From NCBI GenBank assembly GCA_020636195.1, contig JACJYH010000008.1:38317-102316 (forward strand): a stretch of DNA of 64,000 nucleotides, in the 5' to 3' direction. Positions 44,803-53,911 of this stretch are shown here, one piece after another. Both the position numbers and the translations under genes were made by a program. Positions within the stretch are counted from its first letter, which is position 1; each line of letters begins with the position of its first letter. The notes under the pieces are model-generated. The model ran no database searches. It saw only the letters and a program-made list of their open reading frames with translations, and was not told where the DNA came from. Origin of the DNA: Lewinellaceae bacterium (GTDB taxonomy: Bacteria; Bacteroidota; Bacteroidia; Chitinophagales; Saprospiraceae).

Positions 44803-46095
44803 TTACTTAATTTTATTCAGATTTTCTTCAAATTCCTGTTTGAATGCCGTATAATTTGGTGTTGCAGGACCTGAGAAACCCGTATGAACTTGCTGAATGA
44901 CATTATTTTTATCCAACAAAATCAATGTTGGGTAAGATACCAGTTGATCTAGCCAAGGCAATGCTTGCTTTGCTAAGTCCCTCTTATAATATCCACCATA
45001 AAGAACTTCAGTATCAAGGTTCATTTGATTCTTAAATCTTTTCAGAGCATTCAGTGACCGCAAAGTATCTTCATATCTTTCGAACCCAATAGAAATCAAA
45101 GCAATATCTTTGCTGTCCTTATTGTTCAAATAATCCTGGAGAAACACTGTTTCATCCATACAATTTGGACACCAAGTCCCAAATATTTGAATGATTTTAG
45201 GTTTTCCTTGAAATTTTTGATCGGATAACCTTACAGTTTCCCCTTCCGTATTGATGAATGAGAAGTCAACCGCCTGATTTTTTTTATATGTAGTCAGGGC
45301 ATAAGGATCTTTCAAGCTCAAAGAATCTGTCTTATGACCTATCCACGTAGTTGTATAATGACTTCCTGACCGAAAACTGCCTGTGACTTCATTTGGATTC
45401 AACATTTTTGCATTAAATAGGAATGCATGGGCTCCGTCAAATGCAGACAAGTACATTTTACTTCCGCTTACTACACCATCTAAATACCTGTAATCACCAG
45501 TCTCAGTCATAAATGTACCAGTCACCTGACCTCCATCTTGTTTGAAATATCCTTGAGCAGGGTAACTATCGGGAGAATCCGGCTCAAAAGTACAAGCCCA
45601 ACTTCCACTAAAGTCTTTGATTTCTCCGCTCGGTATGATATCAAATCTTTTATTATCTCCATGTTTAGCTTTGAAAGGTATGGCATAGTGATCTTTATAA
45701 TTGACTATCCAATCACCTTCCATGACGCCATCCTCATAAATTGCTTTGATGTAGGTATCATACACAGGAAAATTTATAATTACAGTATCTTTCTGAGTGT
45801 GAATATCTCTGCCAAAACTTATATCTTTTACTTCGATGCGCTCTTCACCATTGATAATCGTCATCACTATCATTGAATCTTGGTCATAACTGATATCAAA
45901 ATTGAACGGTAACTCAGATTCAATATCAAATTTTTTCACAACATCTCTATCATCACCATACTTCATCACTGGCATTCTATCTAGCAGGAGTACACCACGC
46001 CATCTGCCCGGCGGAATTTTAGAAAATGTTTGAAATGGTTGAACACAACCTAAAAAAACCAATGTAACTAAGCTAAAAAATATTCCAGCTCTCAT
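44803..46095 (-). CDS. TlpA-like thioredoxin-domain lipoprotein
   Basis: 430 residues. The N-terminus carries a lipobox ('TLVFLGC', about 11-17). Residues about 25-270 form a beta-rich region ('PPGRWRGVLLLDR', 'GTFMTETGDYRYLDGVVSG') like the N-terminal domain of Bacteroidota TlpA/DUF4369-type proteins. The C-terminal domain (about 280-430) is a TlpA thioredoxin with the redox motif WCPNC in 'IQIFGTWCPNCMDETVFL'. It should be an envelope thiol-disulfide reductase facing the periplasm. It is the second gene of a three-gene unit. Confidence 0.88.
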   Translation of the reverse strand: MRAGIFFSLVTLVFLGCVQPFQTFSKIPPGRWRGVLLLDRMPVMKYGDDRDVVKKFDIESELPFNFDISYDQDSMIVMTIINGEERIEVKDISFGRDIHTQKDTVIINFPVYDTYIKAIYEDGVMEGDWIVNYKDHYAIPFKAKHGDNKRFDIIPSGEIKDFSGSWACTFEPDSPDSYPAQGYFKQDGGQVTGTFMTETGDYRYLDGVVSGSKMYLSAFDGAHAFLFNAKMLNPNEVTGSFRSGSHYTTTWIGHKTDSLSLKDPYALTTYKKNQAVDFSFINTEGETVRLSDQKFQGKPKIIQIFGTWCPNCMDETVFLQDYLNNKDSKDIALISIGFERYEDTLRSLNALKRFKNQMNLDTEVLYGGYYKRDLAKQALPWLDQLVSYPTLILLDKNNVIQQVHTGFSGPATPNYTAFKQEFEENLNKIK

Positions 46096-46104
46096 GACTC
46101 AATG

Positions 46105-46632
46105 TTATTCACTTTTCTCACCCACAAAATTATCTTCCTTGTGTTTAAATAATACATTGAATGTAGTCAGGCTACCATAAATTCTTGTGATGTACTGTTG
46201 TAAATTCACTTTTTCTTCGTCATCTAGCTTACTAGAATTGATTCTTTGTTCCATGACTCTTAATCTGTCTCTAACCATGACAATTTTATGGAAAAATGTA
46301 TCAATAGGAATTTCCTTAGGTTTCAAGGAATCATCATCGGGTTGAAGAATCATGACGCCATTTTTCCATTTATCACCTAGTGGCACCAGTTCCGTAACAT
46401 CTGACCATGTACGTAAAATCTTCATCAAAGCCTTTTCTGCTTGAGTAAAACTATTTTGTTCCACAGGTGGAATCCGTTCAATAATCGTCCATGCGCTATA
46501 TTCCTTACCTACAAGCTTGATACCGTATGTAATAAAACAAACAGAATATGCTGCTACATCTATCCCTATTACAACGCCTTCACCAAAAGCCGGGTGCTTC
46601 ACCCTAGAACCAACACCTAATATACCTTCCAT
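46105..46632 (-). CDS. tudor-like (UvrD/PcrA C-terminal-like) domain protein
   Basis: 175 residues. The first ~55 ('GVGSRVKHPAFGEGVVIGID') match the small beta-barrel found at the C-terminus of UvrD/PcrA/Rep-type helicases, which binds RNA polymerase or DNA. Here it stands alone, without helicase motors. The rest is helical ('HKIVMVRDRLRVMEQRINSSKLDDEEKVNLQQYITRIY'). It begins a three-gene unit with the thioredoxin lipoprotein and SDR genes. The function is unknown; a link to transcription or DNA repair is inferred from the domain. Confidence 0.72.
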   Translation of the reverse strand: MEGILGVGSRVKHPAFGEGVVIGIDVAAYSVCFITYGIKLVGKEYSAWTIIERIPPVEQNSFTQAEKALMKILRTWSDVTELVPLGDKWKNGVMILQPDDDSLKPKEIPIDTFFHKIVMVRDRLRVMEQRINSSKLDDEEKVNLQQYITRIYGSLTTFNVLFKHKEDNFVGEKSE

Positions 46633-46788
46633 TCTTCGATATTCTTTTTAAGAATCAGAGACAAATATCTCATTTTTTTTTTATTATATAAATTTTTTTC
46701 AACAATTTTTTAAAAATACATTCTTCAAATAAGGCTTATAAATCTGTCATTTCGTAAATTTGTAAATTATAAACTTATTCCATTATTT

Positions 46789-47517
46789 ATGAATATTGCA
46801 TTGATAGGTTATGGCAAAATGGGTAAAGCCATAGATTCCATTGCATCCGAAAGAGGTCACACTGTCACGTGTAAAATCTCAAGTGCTAATCTCTCTGAGT
46901 TAAACCCTATGGCGCTCCGCTATGCTGATGTTGCGATTGAATTTTCTTCTCCAGAAGCTGCTTTTCACAATGTAAAATTGTGTGTTGATGCGGGAGTTCC
47001 GGTAGTGTGTGGCACCACAGGATGGTTGAATAAAATCAAAGAAATAGAACAGCTCACTCTATTGAAAAAAGGCGCATTTTTGCATGCATCCAACTTCAGT
47101 TTAGGGGTAAACATTTTCTTCAAGTTGAATGAATATCTTGCTAAGATTATGAACCAATTCGATGATTACAATGTGGATATCAAAGAGATACATCACACTC
47201 AAAAGATAGATTCTCCAAGTGGTACAGCCATCCATCTGGCTGAAGACATTATCAAGAATATAGAGAGAAAAAAAGTATGGACTATAGGAGACATCACTAA
47301 TCAACCTCAGCGAACAATTCATATCGAAAGCATCCGACAAGATCCTAATCCTGGCACACACATGATCCATTATGCTTCAGACATTGATGAAATTACGATT
47401 ACACATGATGCCAAATCAAGGATGGGATTTGCGATGGGTGCCATGATGGCCGCCGAATGGATTCAAGGTAAATCGGGCGTTTTTTCTATGGATGATGTGT
47501 TGCAACTCACAAATTGA
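46789..47517 (+). CDS. dapB: 4-hydroxy-tetrahydrodipicolinate reductase
   Basis: 242 residues, a usual length for DapB. The NAD(P)H-binding start 'ALIGYGKMGKAIDSIA', 'VVCGTTGW' and the catalytic/substrate motif 'EIHHTQKIDSPSGTAIHLAE' are present. It makes tetrahydrodipicolinate for lysine and diaminopimelate. It overlaps dnaG by 4 bp (TTGA). A TAAATTTG box (46755-46762) lies 26 nt upstream. Confidence 0.95.
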   Translation: MNIALIGYGKMGKAIDSIASERGHTVTCKISSANLSELNPMALRYADVAIEFSSPEAAFHNVKLCVDAGVPVVCGTTGWLNKIKEIEQLTLLKKGAFLHASNFSLGVNIFFKLNEYLAKIMNQFDDYNVDIKEIHHTQKIDSPSGTAIHLAEDIIKNIERKKVWTIGDITNQPQRTIHIESIRQDPNPGTHMIHYASDIDEITITHDAKSRMGFAMGAMMAAEWIQGKSGVFSMDDVLQLTN

Positions 47518-49451
47518 TTACTCAAAAAACCATACAAAAAGTTTTTGATGCTGCCAAAATAGAAGAAGTTGTCGGTGATTTTGTCAATTTAAAAAGAAGG
47601 GGCGTCAATCTCATTGGTCTTTGTCCTTTTCATGATGAAAAAACCCCTTCATTTACTGTTTCGCCGTCAAAAAATTTATTCAAGTGTTTTGGCTGTGATA
47701 AAGGAGGTGATCCTACCAGATTTATCATGGAACATGAGAAGTTGAGTTTTCCTGAGTCGATTCGGTTTTTGGCCGATAAATATCAGATTGAAGTTGAAGA
47801 AACAACGCAAACTGCTACAGAAATTCACAATAAACATGTGACAGATACACTGTACATCATCAATGATTTTGCGAAAAGCTTCTATTCTAAAAATTTGTTT
47901 GAAACCCAAGAAGGTAAAAGCATCGGTTTGTCCTATTTCAAAGAAAGGGGTTTCAGAGAACACATTATCAAAAAATTTGACCTTGGATATGCAACAGACA
48001 CTAAAAATGAAATGACGTCAGCTGCACTAAAGAAAAATTTCAATGAAGAGTATCTTAAAAAAGTAGGTTTAACTACGCAATCAAACGGGGATTTTTTCAG
48101 GAACAGAGTCATTTTCACCATCCACAATTTGAGTGGAAAGATTGTAGGATTTGCAGGGAGAACCTTATCCAAAGATAAAAAGTCACCTAAATACATCAAT
48201 ACTCCGGAAACGGATATCTATTCAAAAAGAAATGTTCTATATGGTTTATTTTTCGCCAAGGATCAAATAAGAAAACTTGATGAATGTCTGTTAGTAGAAG
48301 GATATACCGATGTTATCAGTCTGCATCAAGGAGATATCACAAATGTTGTTGCCACATCAGGTACTGCACTTACAGAAGAACAGATCAGGCTCATCAAGAG
48401 ATATACAGACAATGTGCTTTTGATCTATGATGGAGATAGAGCCGGTGTAAAAGCTGCTATGAGAGGACTAGATTTGGTATTACAAGCGGGCATGAATGTT
48501 CGATTAGTTTTGTTACCGGATGGTCATGACCCTGATTCATACTTGTCAGAGGTTGGTGCTACCAGCTTTTCAGAGTTTATAAAAGAAAATGCCGAAGATT
48601 TCGTTCTATTTAAGACTAATGTACTGTTATCTGAAACTGCAAAAGATCCAATTGGCAAAACTAGGGCGATAAAAGACATCGTTTCTACATTGGCATTAAT
48701 TGTAGATCCCATCAAAAGGATGATGTACATCAAGCAATGCAGCGAAAGATTTGACATCAGTGAAGCCATTCTAAACAAAGAGACAAATACAGTCATAAGA
48801 GATAACATCAAAAAGAAAAAGCTTAAAGAAAATCTTGAATCACCTCTACCAAATGAAGACGAGTGGATAGCACCACAAAAATCTGAAAGTCAAAAAGAAA
48901 CAATATTTGAACAAAATGATAGCCATCAGGAATTGGCGGTTATCCATGTGCTATTCAATTATGGAACACAAATATACGATGAGAACACAGGGAAGAGTGT
49001 GGCAAACCATATCATTGAAGAAATATCACCAATCATTGATTTATTTGATGTTTCTATGTACAAAAGAATCATACTTGAAACTATTGATATGATTTCGAAT
49101 AGGCAATTTGATATCCAACATTTTATTGGACACCAACAGGAAGATATTAGGGCATTATGCATCACAAGTCTCACAGAAAAGTATCCCTATGCCAACTGGG
49201 AAGCAAAAGGAATGTATCTACAAACACAAAAAATGCCCAATGAAAATTATATTTTGGATTGTGATAATGCATTGCTTAGATTAAAATTTAAGAAAGCACG
49301 TAAGATCATAGCTGACCTAGAAAAATACTTTAAAGAAGGTGATTTAAATGACACAGAATCTGAAGAATACATTTTAAATGTTAAAGTGTATCAAGAATTA
49401 CTAAATAGAAGAAATCAGATGGCACAGCAATTAGGTAGTGTCACATTCTAA
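47514..49451 (+). CDS. dnaG: DNA primase
   Basis: 645 residues. It begins with the TTG that overlaps the dapB stop; this gives the normal DnaG N-terminus. The CHC2 zinc finger (about 35-65, 'LCPFHDEKTPSFTVSP', 'KCFGCDKGGD') is followed by the catalytic Toprim domain with 'ECLLVEGYTDVISLHQ' and 'LLIYDGDRAGVKAA'. The C-terminal ~150 residues are the helicase-binding domain, poorly conserved as usual. It synthesises RNA primers at the replication fork. It is the middle gene of dapB-dnaG-rsmE. Confidence 0.96.
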   Translation: MITQKTIQKVFDAAKIEEVVGDFVNLKRRGVNLIGLCPFHDEKTPSFTVSPSKNLFKCFGCDKGGDPTRFIMEHEKLSFPESIRFLADKYQIEVEETTQTATEIHNKHVTDTLYIINDFAKSFYSKNLFETQEGKSIGLSYFKERGFREHIIKKFDLGYATDTKNEMTSAALKKNFNEEYLKKVGLTTQSNGDFFRNRVIFTIHNLSGKIVGFAGRTLSKDKKSPKYINTPETDIYSKRNVLYGLFFAKDQIRKLDECLLVEGYTDVISLHQGDITNVVATSGTALTEEQIRLIKRYTDNVLLIYDGDRAGVKAAMRGLDLVLQAGMNVRLVLLPDGHDPDSYLSEVGATSFSEFIKENAEDFVLFKTNVLLSETAKDPIGKTRAIKDIVSTLALIVDPIKRMMYIKQCSERFDISEAILNKETNTVIRDNIKKKKLKENLESPLPNEDEWIAPQKSESQKETIFEQNDSHQELAVIHVLFNYGTQIYDENTGKSVANHIIEEISPIIDLFDVSMYKRIILETIDMISNRQFDIQHFIGHQQEDIRALCITSLTEKYPYANWEAKGMYLQTQKMPNENYILDCDNALLRLKFKKARKIIADLEKYFKEGDLNDTESEEYILNVKVYQELLNRRNQMAQQLGSVTF

Positions 49452-49483
49452 TAAATTAAATTTCAGAATAGATATTTTTTACA

Positions 49484-50167
49484 ATGCACTTATTTTATTC
49501 AGAAGATATCGGAGCACATGCTACATTGAAAAATGACGAAGCAAAGCACTGTACACTAGTTTTGAGACACAAAGAAGGGCAACAAATACAAGTATTTGAC
49601 GGAAAAGGCTATGTATGCACATGTCAAATCACAAAAATCGATAAACATGAGGTTCAGTGCAAGGTTATTACCAAGTCGGAATTAACCAAAAAATTTCATC
49701 ACAGCATTGCCATTTGTCCTCCTAAGAATAATGCACGTTTGGAATGGTTCTTGGAAAAGGCAGTAGAAATAGGCATTAATGAAATTTTTCTTTTACAATC
49801 AGAAAGATCTGAGAAGGTGTTTACAAAGTTAGATAGGCTTCATAAAATAATTATCAGTGCGGCAAAACAATCCGGAAACCTCCTATTTCCTAAAATTGTA
49901 CAGGTAGAGAATCCTACTAAATTGATTCAGATGACGACACATTATAATGCAAGATTTTTGGCGCATTGTGTGGATGCTTCTATTGCACTTGAGAAGACTG
50001 AAATATCCCAAAATGGATTGTGTGTAATTGGACCAGAAGGCGATTTTACGTCAGAAGAAATACAACTATTTGAAAAATACGGTTTTACTTCAGTCAATTT
50101 AGGTGAACCACGACTTCGTACAGAAACTGCAGGTTTAGTGGCCTTGACATTGATGAATTATAGATAG
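49484..50167 (+). CDS. rsmE: 16S rRNA (uracil(1498)-N3)-methyltransferase
   Basis: 227 residues. The N-terminal PUA-like barrel ('HCTLVLRHKEGQQIQVFDGKG') is followed by a SPOUT methyltransferase domain with the trefoil-knot motifs 'LEWFLEKAVEIGINEIFLLQSERS', 'LCVIGPEGDFTSEE' and 'VNLGEPRLRTETAGLVAL'. It methylates U1498 in the decoding region of 16S rRNA. It lies 32 bp after dnaG, probably in the same transcript, and converges on the sigma factor gene. Confidence 0.94.
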   Translation: MHLFYSEDIGAHATLKNDEAKHCTLVLRHKEGQQIQVFDGKGYVCTCQITKIDKHEVQCKVITKSELTKKFHHSIAICPPKNNARLEWFLEKAVEIGINEIFLLQSERSEKVFTKLDRLHKIIISAAKQSGNLLFPKIVQVENPTKLIQMTTHYNARFLAHCVDASIALEKTEISQNGLCVIGPEGDFTSEEIQLFEKYGFTSVNLGEPRLRTETAGLVALTLMNYR

Positions 50168-50180
50168 AAAAGTAAGGATA

Positions 50181-51050
50181 TTACATTCCTAAATAATTCT
50201 TTAACAACTTACTTCTGTTGATGGATCTCAGCTTGTTGATAGCTTTATCCTTTATTTGCCTAACACGTTCTCTTGTCAAACCAAATTTATCTCCAATATC
50301 TTCTAGCGACATAGGATGCTCAATTCCGATGCCAAAATATAACTTGATGACGTCCGCTTGTCTATCTGTAAGGGTGCTGAGCGATCTCTCGATTTCTCTT
50401 CTTAAAGACTCTTTGTACTCTAAGGCTGCATCAGTATCAGGCGTACTATTATTTTCTAAGACATCCAACAATGAATTGTCCTCGCCATCAATGAAAGGTG
50501 CATCCATGGAGACATGCCTAGCAGCTACACCAAGTGTTGTCTCAACTTCCTCAGTAGGGATTTCCAATAATTCAGCTAATTCTTCCGGAGATGGCTCTCG
50601 CTCAAATTCTTGTTCTAATTCAGAGAATGCTCTATTAATTTTGTTGAGTGACCCAACTTTATTTAGTGGAAGTCTCACAATACGTGATTGCTCAGCCAAA
50701 GCCTGTAAGATGGACTGACGAATCCACCATACGGCATAAGAGATAAATTTGAAACCTCGAGTTTCATCAAATCTTTGAGCTGCCTTGATCAAACCCAAAT
50801 TTCCTTCATTGATCAAATCACTCAATGATAATCCTTGGTTCTGATACTGCTTTGCTACTGAAACCACAAACCTAAGATTGGCTTTCGTAAGCTTTTCAAG
50901 CGCTTCTTGATCACCCTCCTTGATTTTCTGGGCTAAATCCACTTCTTCTTCAGGTGTCAATAAGTCAACCTTACCTATCTCTTGCAGATATTTTTCAAGT
51001 GATTGACTTTCACGATTGGTTATAGACTTCGTTATCTTAAGCTGTCTCAT
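50181..51050 (-). CDS. rpoD: primary RNA polymerase sigma factor (RpoD/SigA type)
   Basis: 289 residues, the short form typical of Bacteroidota, lacking region 1.1. Region 1.2 ('SLEKYLQEIGKVDLLTPEEE'), region 2 ('NLRFVVSVAKQYQNQGLSLSDLINEGNLGLIKAAQRFD', 'YAVWWIRQSILQAL'), region 3 and region 4 ('MSLEDIGDKFGLTRERVRQIKDKAINKLR') are all intact. It directs housekeeping transcription from the TAnnTTTG-type promoters seen across this window. Confidence 0.95.
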   Translation of the reverse strand: MRQLKITKSITNRESQSLEKYLQEIGKVDLLTPEEEVDLAQKIKEGDQEALEKLTKANLRFVVSVAKQYQNQGLSLSDLINEGNLGLIKAAQRFDETRGFKFISYAVWWIRQSILQALAEQSRIVRLPLNKVGSLNKINRAFSELEQEFEREPSPEELAELLEIPTEEVETTLGVAARHVSMDAPFIDGEDNSLLDVLENNSTPDTDAALEYKESLRREIERSLSTLTDRQADVIKLYFGIGIEHPMSLEDIGDKFGLTRERVRQIKDKAINKLRSINRSKLLKNYLGM

Positions 51051-51095
51051 TAAAGATAATAATTAAAAGTTCGATGGTGTCTTGCGAAAAAGCCG

Positions 51096-51103
51096 CAAAG
51101 ATA
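51096..51103 (-). promoter_or_regulatory. putative -7 box of rpoD
   Basis: Reads TATCTTTG then CGG on the minus strand, 45 nt before the ATG at 51050. The remaining gap to 51349 is AT-rich with nothing else recognisable. Confidence 0.45.
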
Positions 51104-51349
51104 AGATTTTTACTTAAAAATAAGCACAATAAGAAAATAGAATGCTTTAAAATCAGTTTTGTTTAAGGGTTGAAGACTTTTTTGAGAAAAAACTATCGAT
51201 TTTAATGTTAATGCGAAATAAAAAAATTTCAAGTAATCACATCTTTGAAAAAAATTATAATAAAAATTTAAAAGATCAGAATTATTTTGACAATTATGGA
51301 AATTCCTTTTTATTGCGCTTTTTTTTAAAATAAATAAATATCAATCCTA

Positions 51350-51727
51350 ATGGATAGGATTAAAATAGACCTAGAATATATATTCAAAGCTTCTCCGGCA
51401 ATCATCTATAATTTTGTGACTACACCTGCATGTTTGGTAAGATGGTACTGCGACGAAGTGGACATTACAAATGATGTGTTTAAGTTTTATTGGCCAGGAA
51501 GCTCAGAAACTGCTTATATGGTGGATGATATAGAAGAAGAAAGAGTAAAATTCAAATGGAAAAACGCTCCAGATGATGAATATTTGGAATTCAGAATGTA
51601 TAAATCTGACATCACCAATGAAACGATACTTGAAATCACCGATTTTTGTGATGATGATGAAGTTGATGAGGTGAAGGATTTATGGAATACTTACATGGCA
51701 GAGTTAAAAAAAGAATGCGGAGGTTGA
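51350..51727 (+). CDS. START-like (SRPBCC-type) domain protein
   Basis: 125 residues, a single helix-grip fold: 'IDLEYIFKASPAIIYNFVTTPACLVRWYCDEVDI' at the start, then strands 'VDDIEEERVKFKWKNAPDDEYLEF' and a C-terminal helix 'EVKDLWNTYMAELKKE'. It belongs to the START-like family seen across Bacteroidota, related to AHSA1. The ligand or partner is unknown. It is divergent from rpoD and may share a transcript with the RNA methyltransferase gene 78 bp downstream. Confidence 0.85.
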   Translation: MDRIKIDLEYIFKASPAIIYNFVTTPACLVRWYCDEVDITNDVFKFYWPGSSETAYMVDDIEEERVKFKWKNAPDDEYLEFRMYKSDITNETILEITDFCDDDEVDEVKDLWNTYMAELKKECGG

Positions 51728-51805
51728 TGTTCTATCACTTCATGCATTTTTAGCGTTTAAAATGATATTGACTTTTTCCAACCTACGTTTACAGGCAATT
51801 TAAAA

Positions 51806-52990
51806 ATGGCGACGACTTCTTTTGGAGACAGAGATGCTTTGTATCCTTGCATTGCTAAAACTTTGGAAGGCTTGGAACCCATTTTAGTCCAAGAACTGCT
51901 TGACATCCACATCAAAGATCCTCAACCTATCACTCGAGCTGTCATCTTTCAGGCATCCCTTGCTGATATCTATCGATGTAATATACTTCTAAGAACATGC
52001 TTAAAAGTCTTGGTTGTATTGGATGAGTTTTTCATAAAGGATGAAAAGGATCTTTACAATAAGGTTCACGCTATGCCGTGGGAGAATTATTTTGATATTT
52101 CTCAGACTTTTGCGTTAGACAGTGTTGTGAATTCAGATTATTTTAGGCATGCTAATTTTGCTGCACTGAAAGTCAAAGATGCCATTGTGGATAGGTTCAG
52201 ATCGAAGTTTGGTGAGAGACCTAACGTGGACAAATATCATCCCAACTTTAGAATACAAGTGCATATCAGGCAGAATACGGCAACTATTAGCCTAGATAGT
52301 AGCGGAGAATCACTGCATAAGAGAGGTTATCGATTATCACAAACCGACGCACCACTCAATGAAGTTTTAGCTGCCGGATTGGTTTTGGCTTCTCAATGGG
52401 ATCGTACTACAACTTTTGTTGACCCTATGTGTGGTAGCGGCACCTTGCTCATAGAAGCAGCTATGATTGCTGCCAACAAACCACCTCAGATGAAAGAGAG
52501 AAGTTATACTTTTCAAAATTGGAAAAATTACGATCCGTTACTTTATAACTTGATTTTAGAAAATGCATTTGGGTCACTTTCGCCAAAAAATCTTCCTAAA
52601 ATCATCGGAGCAGATAATTCGCAGAATAGTTTGCAAGTCTCTAAAACAAATATCAAAGCAGCAAATTTAGAAAGCTTTATCACTTTAAAAAATGAAGATT
52701 TTTTTTACTCTGACCAAATGGAAAATGTCATTATTATTACCAACCCACCGTATGATCAACGCATCAAGCAACAAGAAATAAATTCTTTTTATCAGAATAT
52801 AGGCGATAAGTTGAAACATTCCTACCAACAAAGTACTGCATGGATATTGTCAGCAAACTTAGATGCCATGAAGTTCATCGGTCTTCGGCCATCTAGAAAA
52901 ATACATGTACTGAATGGAAGTTTGCCCTCCATTTTCTGCAAATATGAACTTTACAAAGGAAGTAAAAAAGCAAAATGGAATTCCAACTGA
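51806..52990 (+). CDS. THUMP-domain class I SAM-dependent RNA methyltransferase (RlmL N-terminal/YpsC-like)
   Basis: 394 residues. The THUMP RNA-binding region (about 55-165, 'NFRIQVHIRQNTATISLDSSGESLHKRGYR') is followed by a Rossmann methyltransferase with SAM loop 'FVDPMCGSGTLLIEAAMIA' and catalytic 'IITNPPYDQRI' (NPPY, base N-methylation). In E. coli the equivalent half of RlmL makes m2G2445 in 23S rRNA; this protein lacks the RlmK half. It is followed by trmN6 after 24 bp. Confidence 0.92.
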   Translation: MATTSFGDRDALYPCIAKTLEGLEPILVQELLDIHIKDPQPITRAVIFQASLADIYRCNILLRTCLKVLVVLDEFFIKDEKDLYNKVHAMPWENYFDISQTFALDSVVNSDYFRHANFAALKVKDAIVDRFRSKFGERPNVDKYHPNFRIQVHIRQNTATISLDSSGESLHKRGYRLSQTDAPLNEVLAAGLVLASQWDRTTTFVDPMCGSGTLLIEAAMIAANKPPQMKERSYTFQNWKNYDPLLYNLILENAFGSLSPKNLPKIIGADNSQNSLQVSKTNIKAANLESFITLKNEDFFYSDQMENVIIITNPPYDQRIKQQEINSFYQNIGDKLKHSYQQSTAWILSANLDAMKFIGLRPSRKIHVLNGSLPSIFCKYELYKGSKKAKWNSN

Positions 52991-53014
52991 TTCACCACAG
53001 ACCCAATATCGGAC

Positions 53015-53743
53015 ATGCTTAACACCCACCAAACATTTCACTTCAAGGAATTCTCAATCCATCAGGACAGATGCCAAATGAAGGTCAATACAGATGGTGT
53101 ATTGTTGGGCGCATGGTCAGATACAACACATAAAAATTTGATCCTTGATATAGGAACAGGAACCGGTGTCATTGCCCTTATGATGGCACAAAAAACGACT
53201 AATTCCACAATAATTGGAGTAGAAATAGATCCGTTAGCATGCCAACAAGCTTCTGAAAACATCGAGAATTCAAGATTTAGTGATAGAGTGCGGTGTATTT
53301 CTACATCGATCCAAGAATTTTCTAATACCAGTGATTTACGATTTGATTTGATCATCACCAATCCACCGTTCTTTTCCGGTGGCACATTTTCATCCAATGA
53401 AAACAGAGCAAATGTGCGGCATACCATCAAATTATCACATACGGACTTGCTGATGAGTGTCAAAAAACTTTTGTCTCATGATGGTCATTTTGACATTATT
53501 CTTCCTTACATAGAGGGACTAAGATTTATAGAAATGGCAGGAGCTTACGACCTATATTTACAAAATCAAACCAATCTGATCACAAGACCTGAAAATGGGG
53601 TTGAGCGATTGTTGATGAGGTTTGGAAAATTTCCTCAAAATTGTGTAGAAAACACACTCACTGCCCAGTTAAAACATCATCAAGTCAATGAATATACTGA
53701 AGAATACCAAGCGCTTGTAAAACCGTTTTACACCTTCTTATAA
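53015..53743 (+). CDS. trmN6: tRNA1(Val) (adenine(37)-N6)-methyltransferase
   Basis: 242 residues, YfiC/TrmN6 family. It starts 'FHFKEFSIHQDRCQMKVNTDGVLLGAW', with SAM loop 'ILDIGTGTGVIALMMAQ' and catalytic 'DLIITNPPFFSGG' (NPPF). It methylates A37 next to the anticodon of tRNA1-Val. It forms a probable operon with the preceding THUMP methyltransferase. Its stop codon is 2 bp from the target duplication of MITE copy 3. Confidence 0.92.
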   Translation: MLNTHQTFHFKEFSIHQDRCQMKVNTDGVLLGAWSDTTHKNLILDIGTGTGVIALMMAQKTTNSTIIGVEIDPLACQQASENIENSRFSDRVRCISTSIQEFSNTSDLRFDLIITNPPFFSGGTFSSNENRANVRHTIKLSHTDLLMSVKKLLSHDGHFDIILPYIEGLRFIEMAGAYDLYLQNQTNLITRPENGVERLLMRFGKFPQNCVENTLTAQLKHHQVNEYTEEYQALVKPFYTFL

Positions 53744-53748
53744 TCTAA

Positions 53749-53908
53749 GAGTATTTTTAAAATTTATCCTTTAGCCATAAAATGTTTTATTTCGGCTTCA
53801 AATTCGTTAAATTTTTCATCGAATTGCCCACATTCGACTGCAAAATTTGCCTTTTTTCGCTCAAAATAATTCCATTTTATTATCCAAAAACAAAATTTAA
53901 ACAAACTC
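53749..53908 (-). mobile_element. 160-bp MITE, copy 3
   Basis: Starts GAGTATTTTTAAA and ends TTTAAACAAACTC; TAA duplications lie at 53746-53748 and 53909-53911. Both ends carry a substitution relative to the other copies (GAGTATT and CAAACTC), so it may be immobile. It fills the whole gap between the convergent trmN6 and lptE genes: the right TAA ends 1 bp before the lptE stop codon. Confidence 0.92.
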
Positions 53909-53911
53909 TAA

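Noticed and set aside
50218..50718. 166-residue Ser/Leu-rich ORF antisense to the primary sigma factor gene.
   Set aside because: It is the complement of conserved sigma regions; the Ser/Leu bias is typical of antisense frames.
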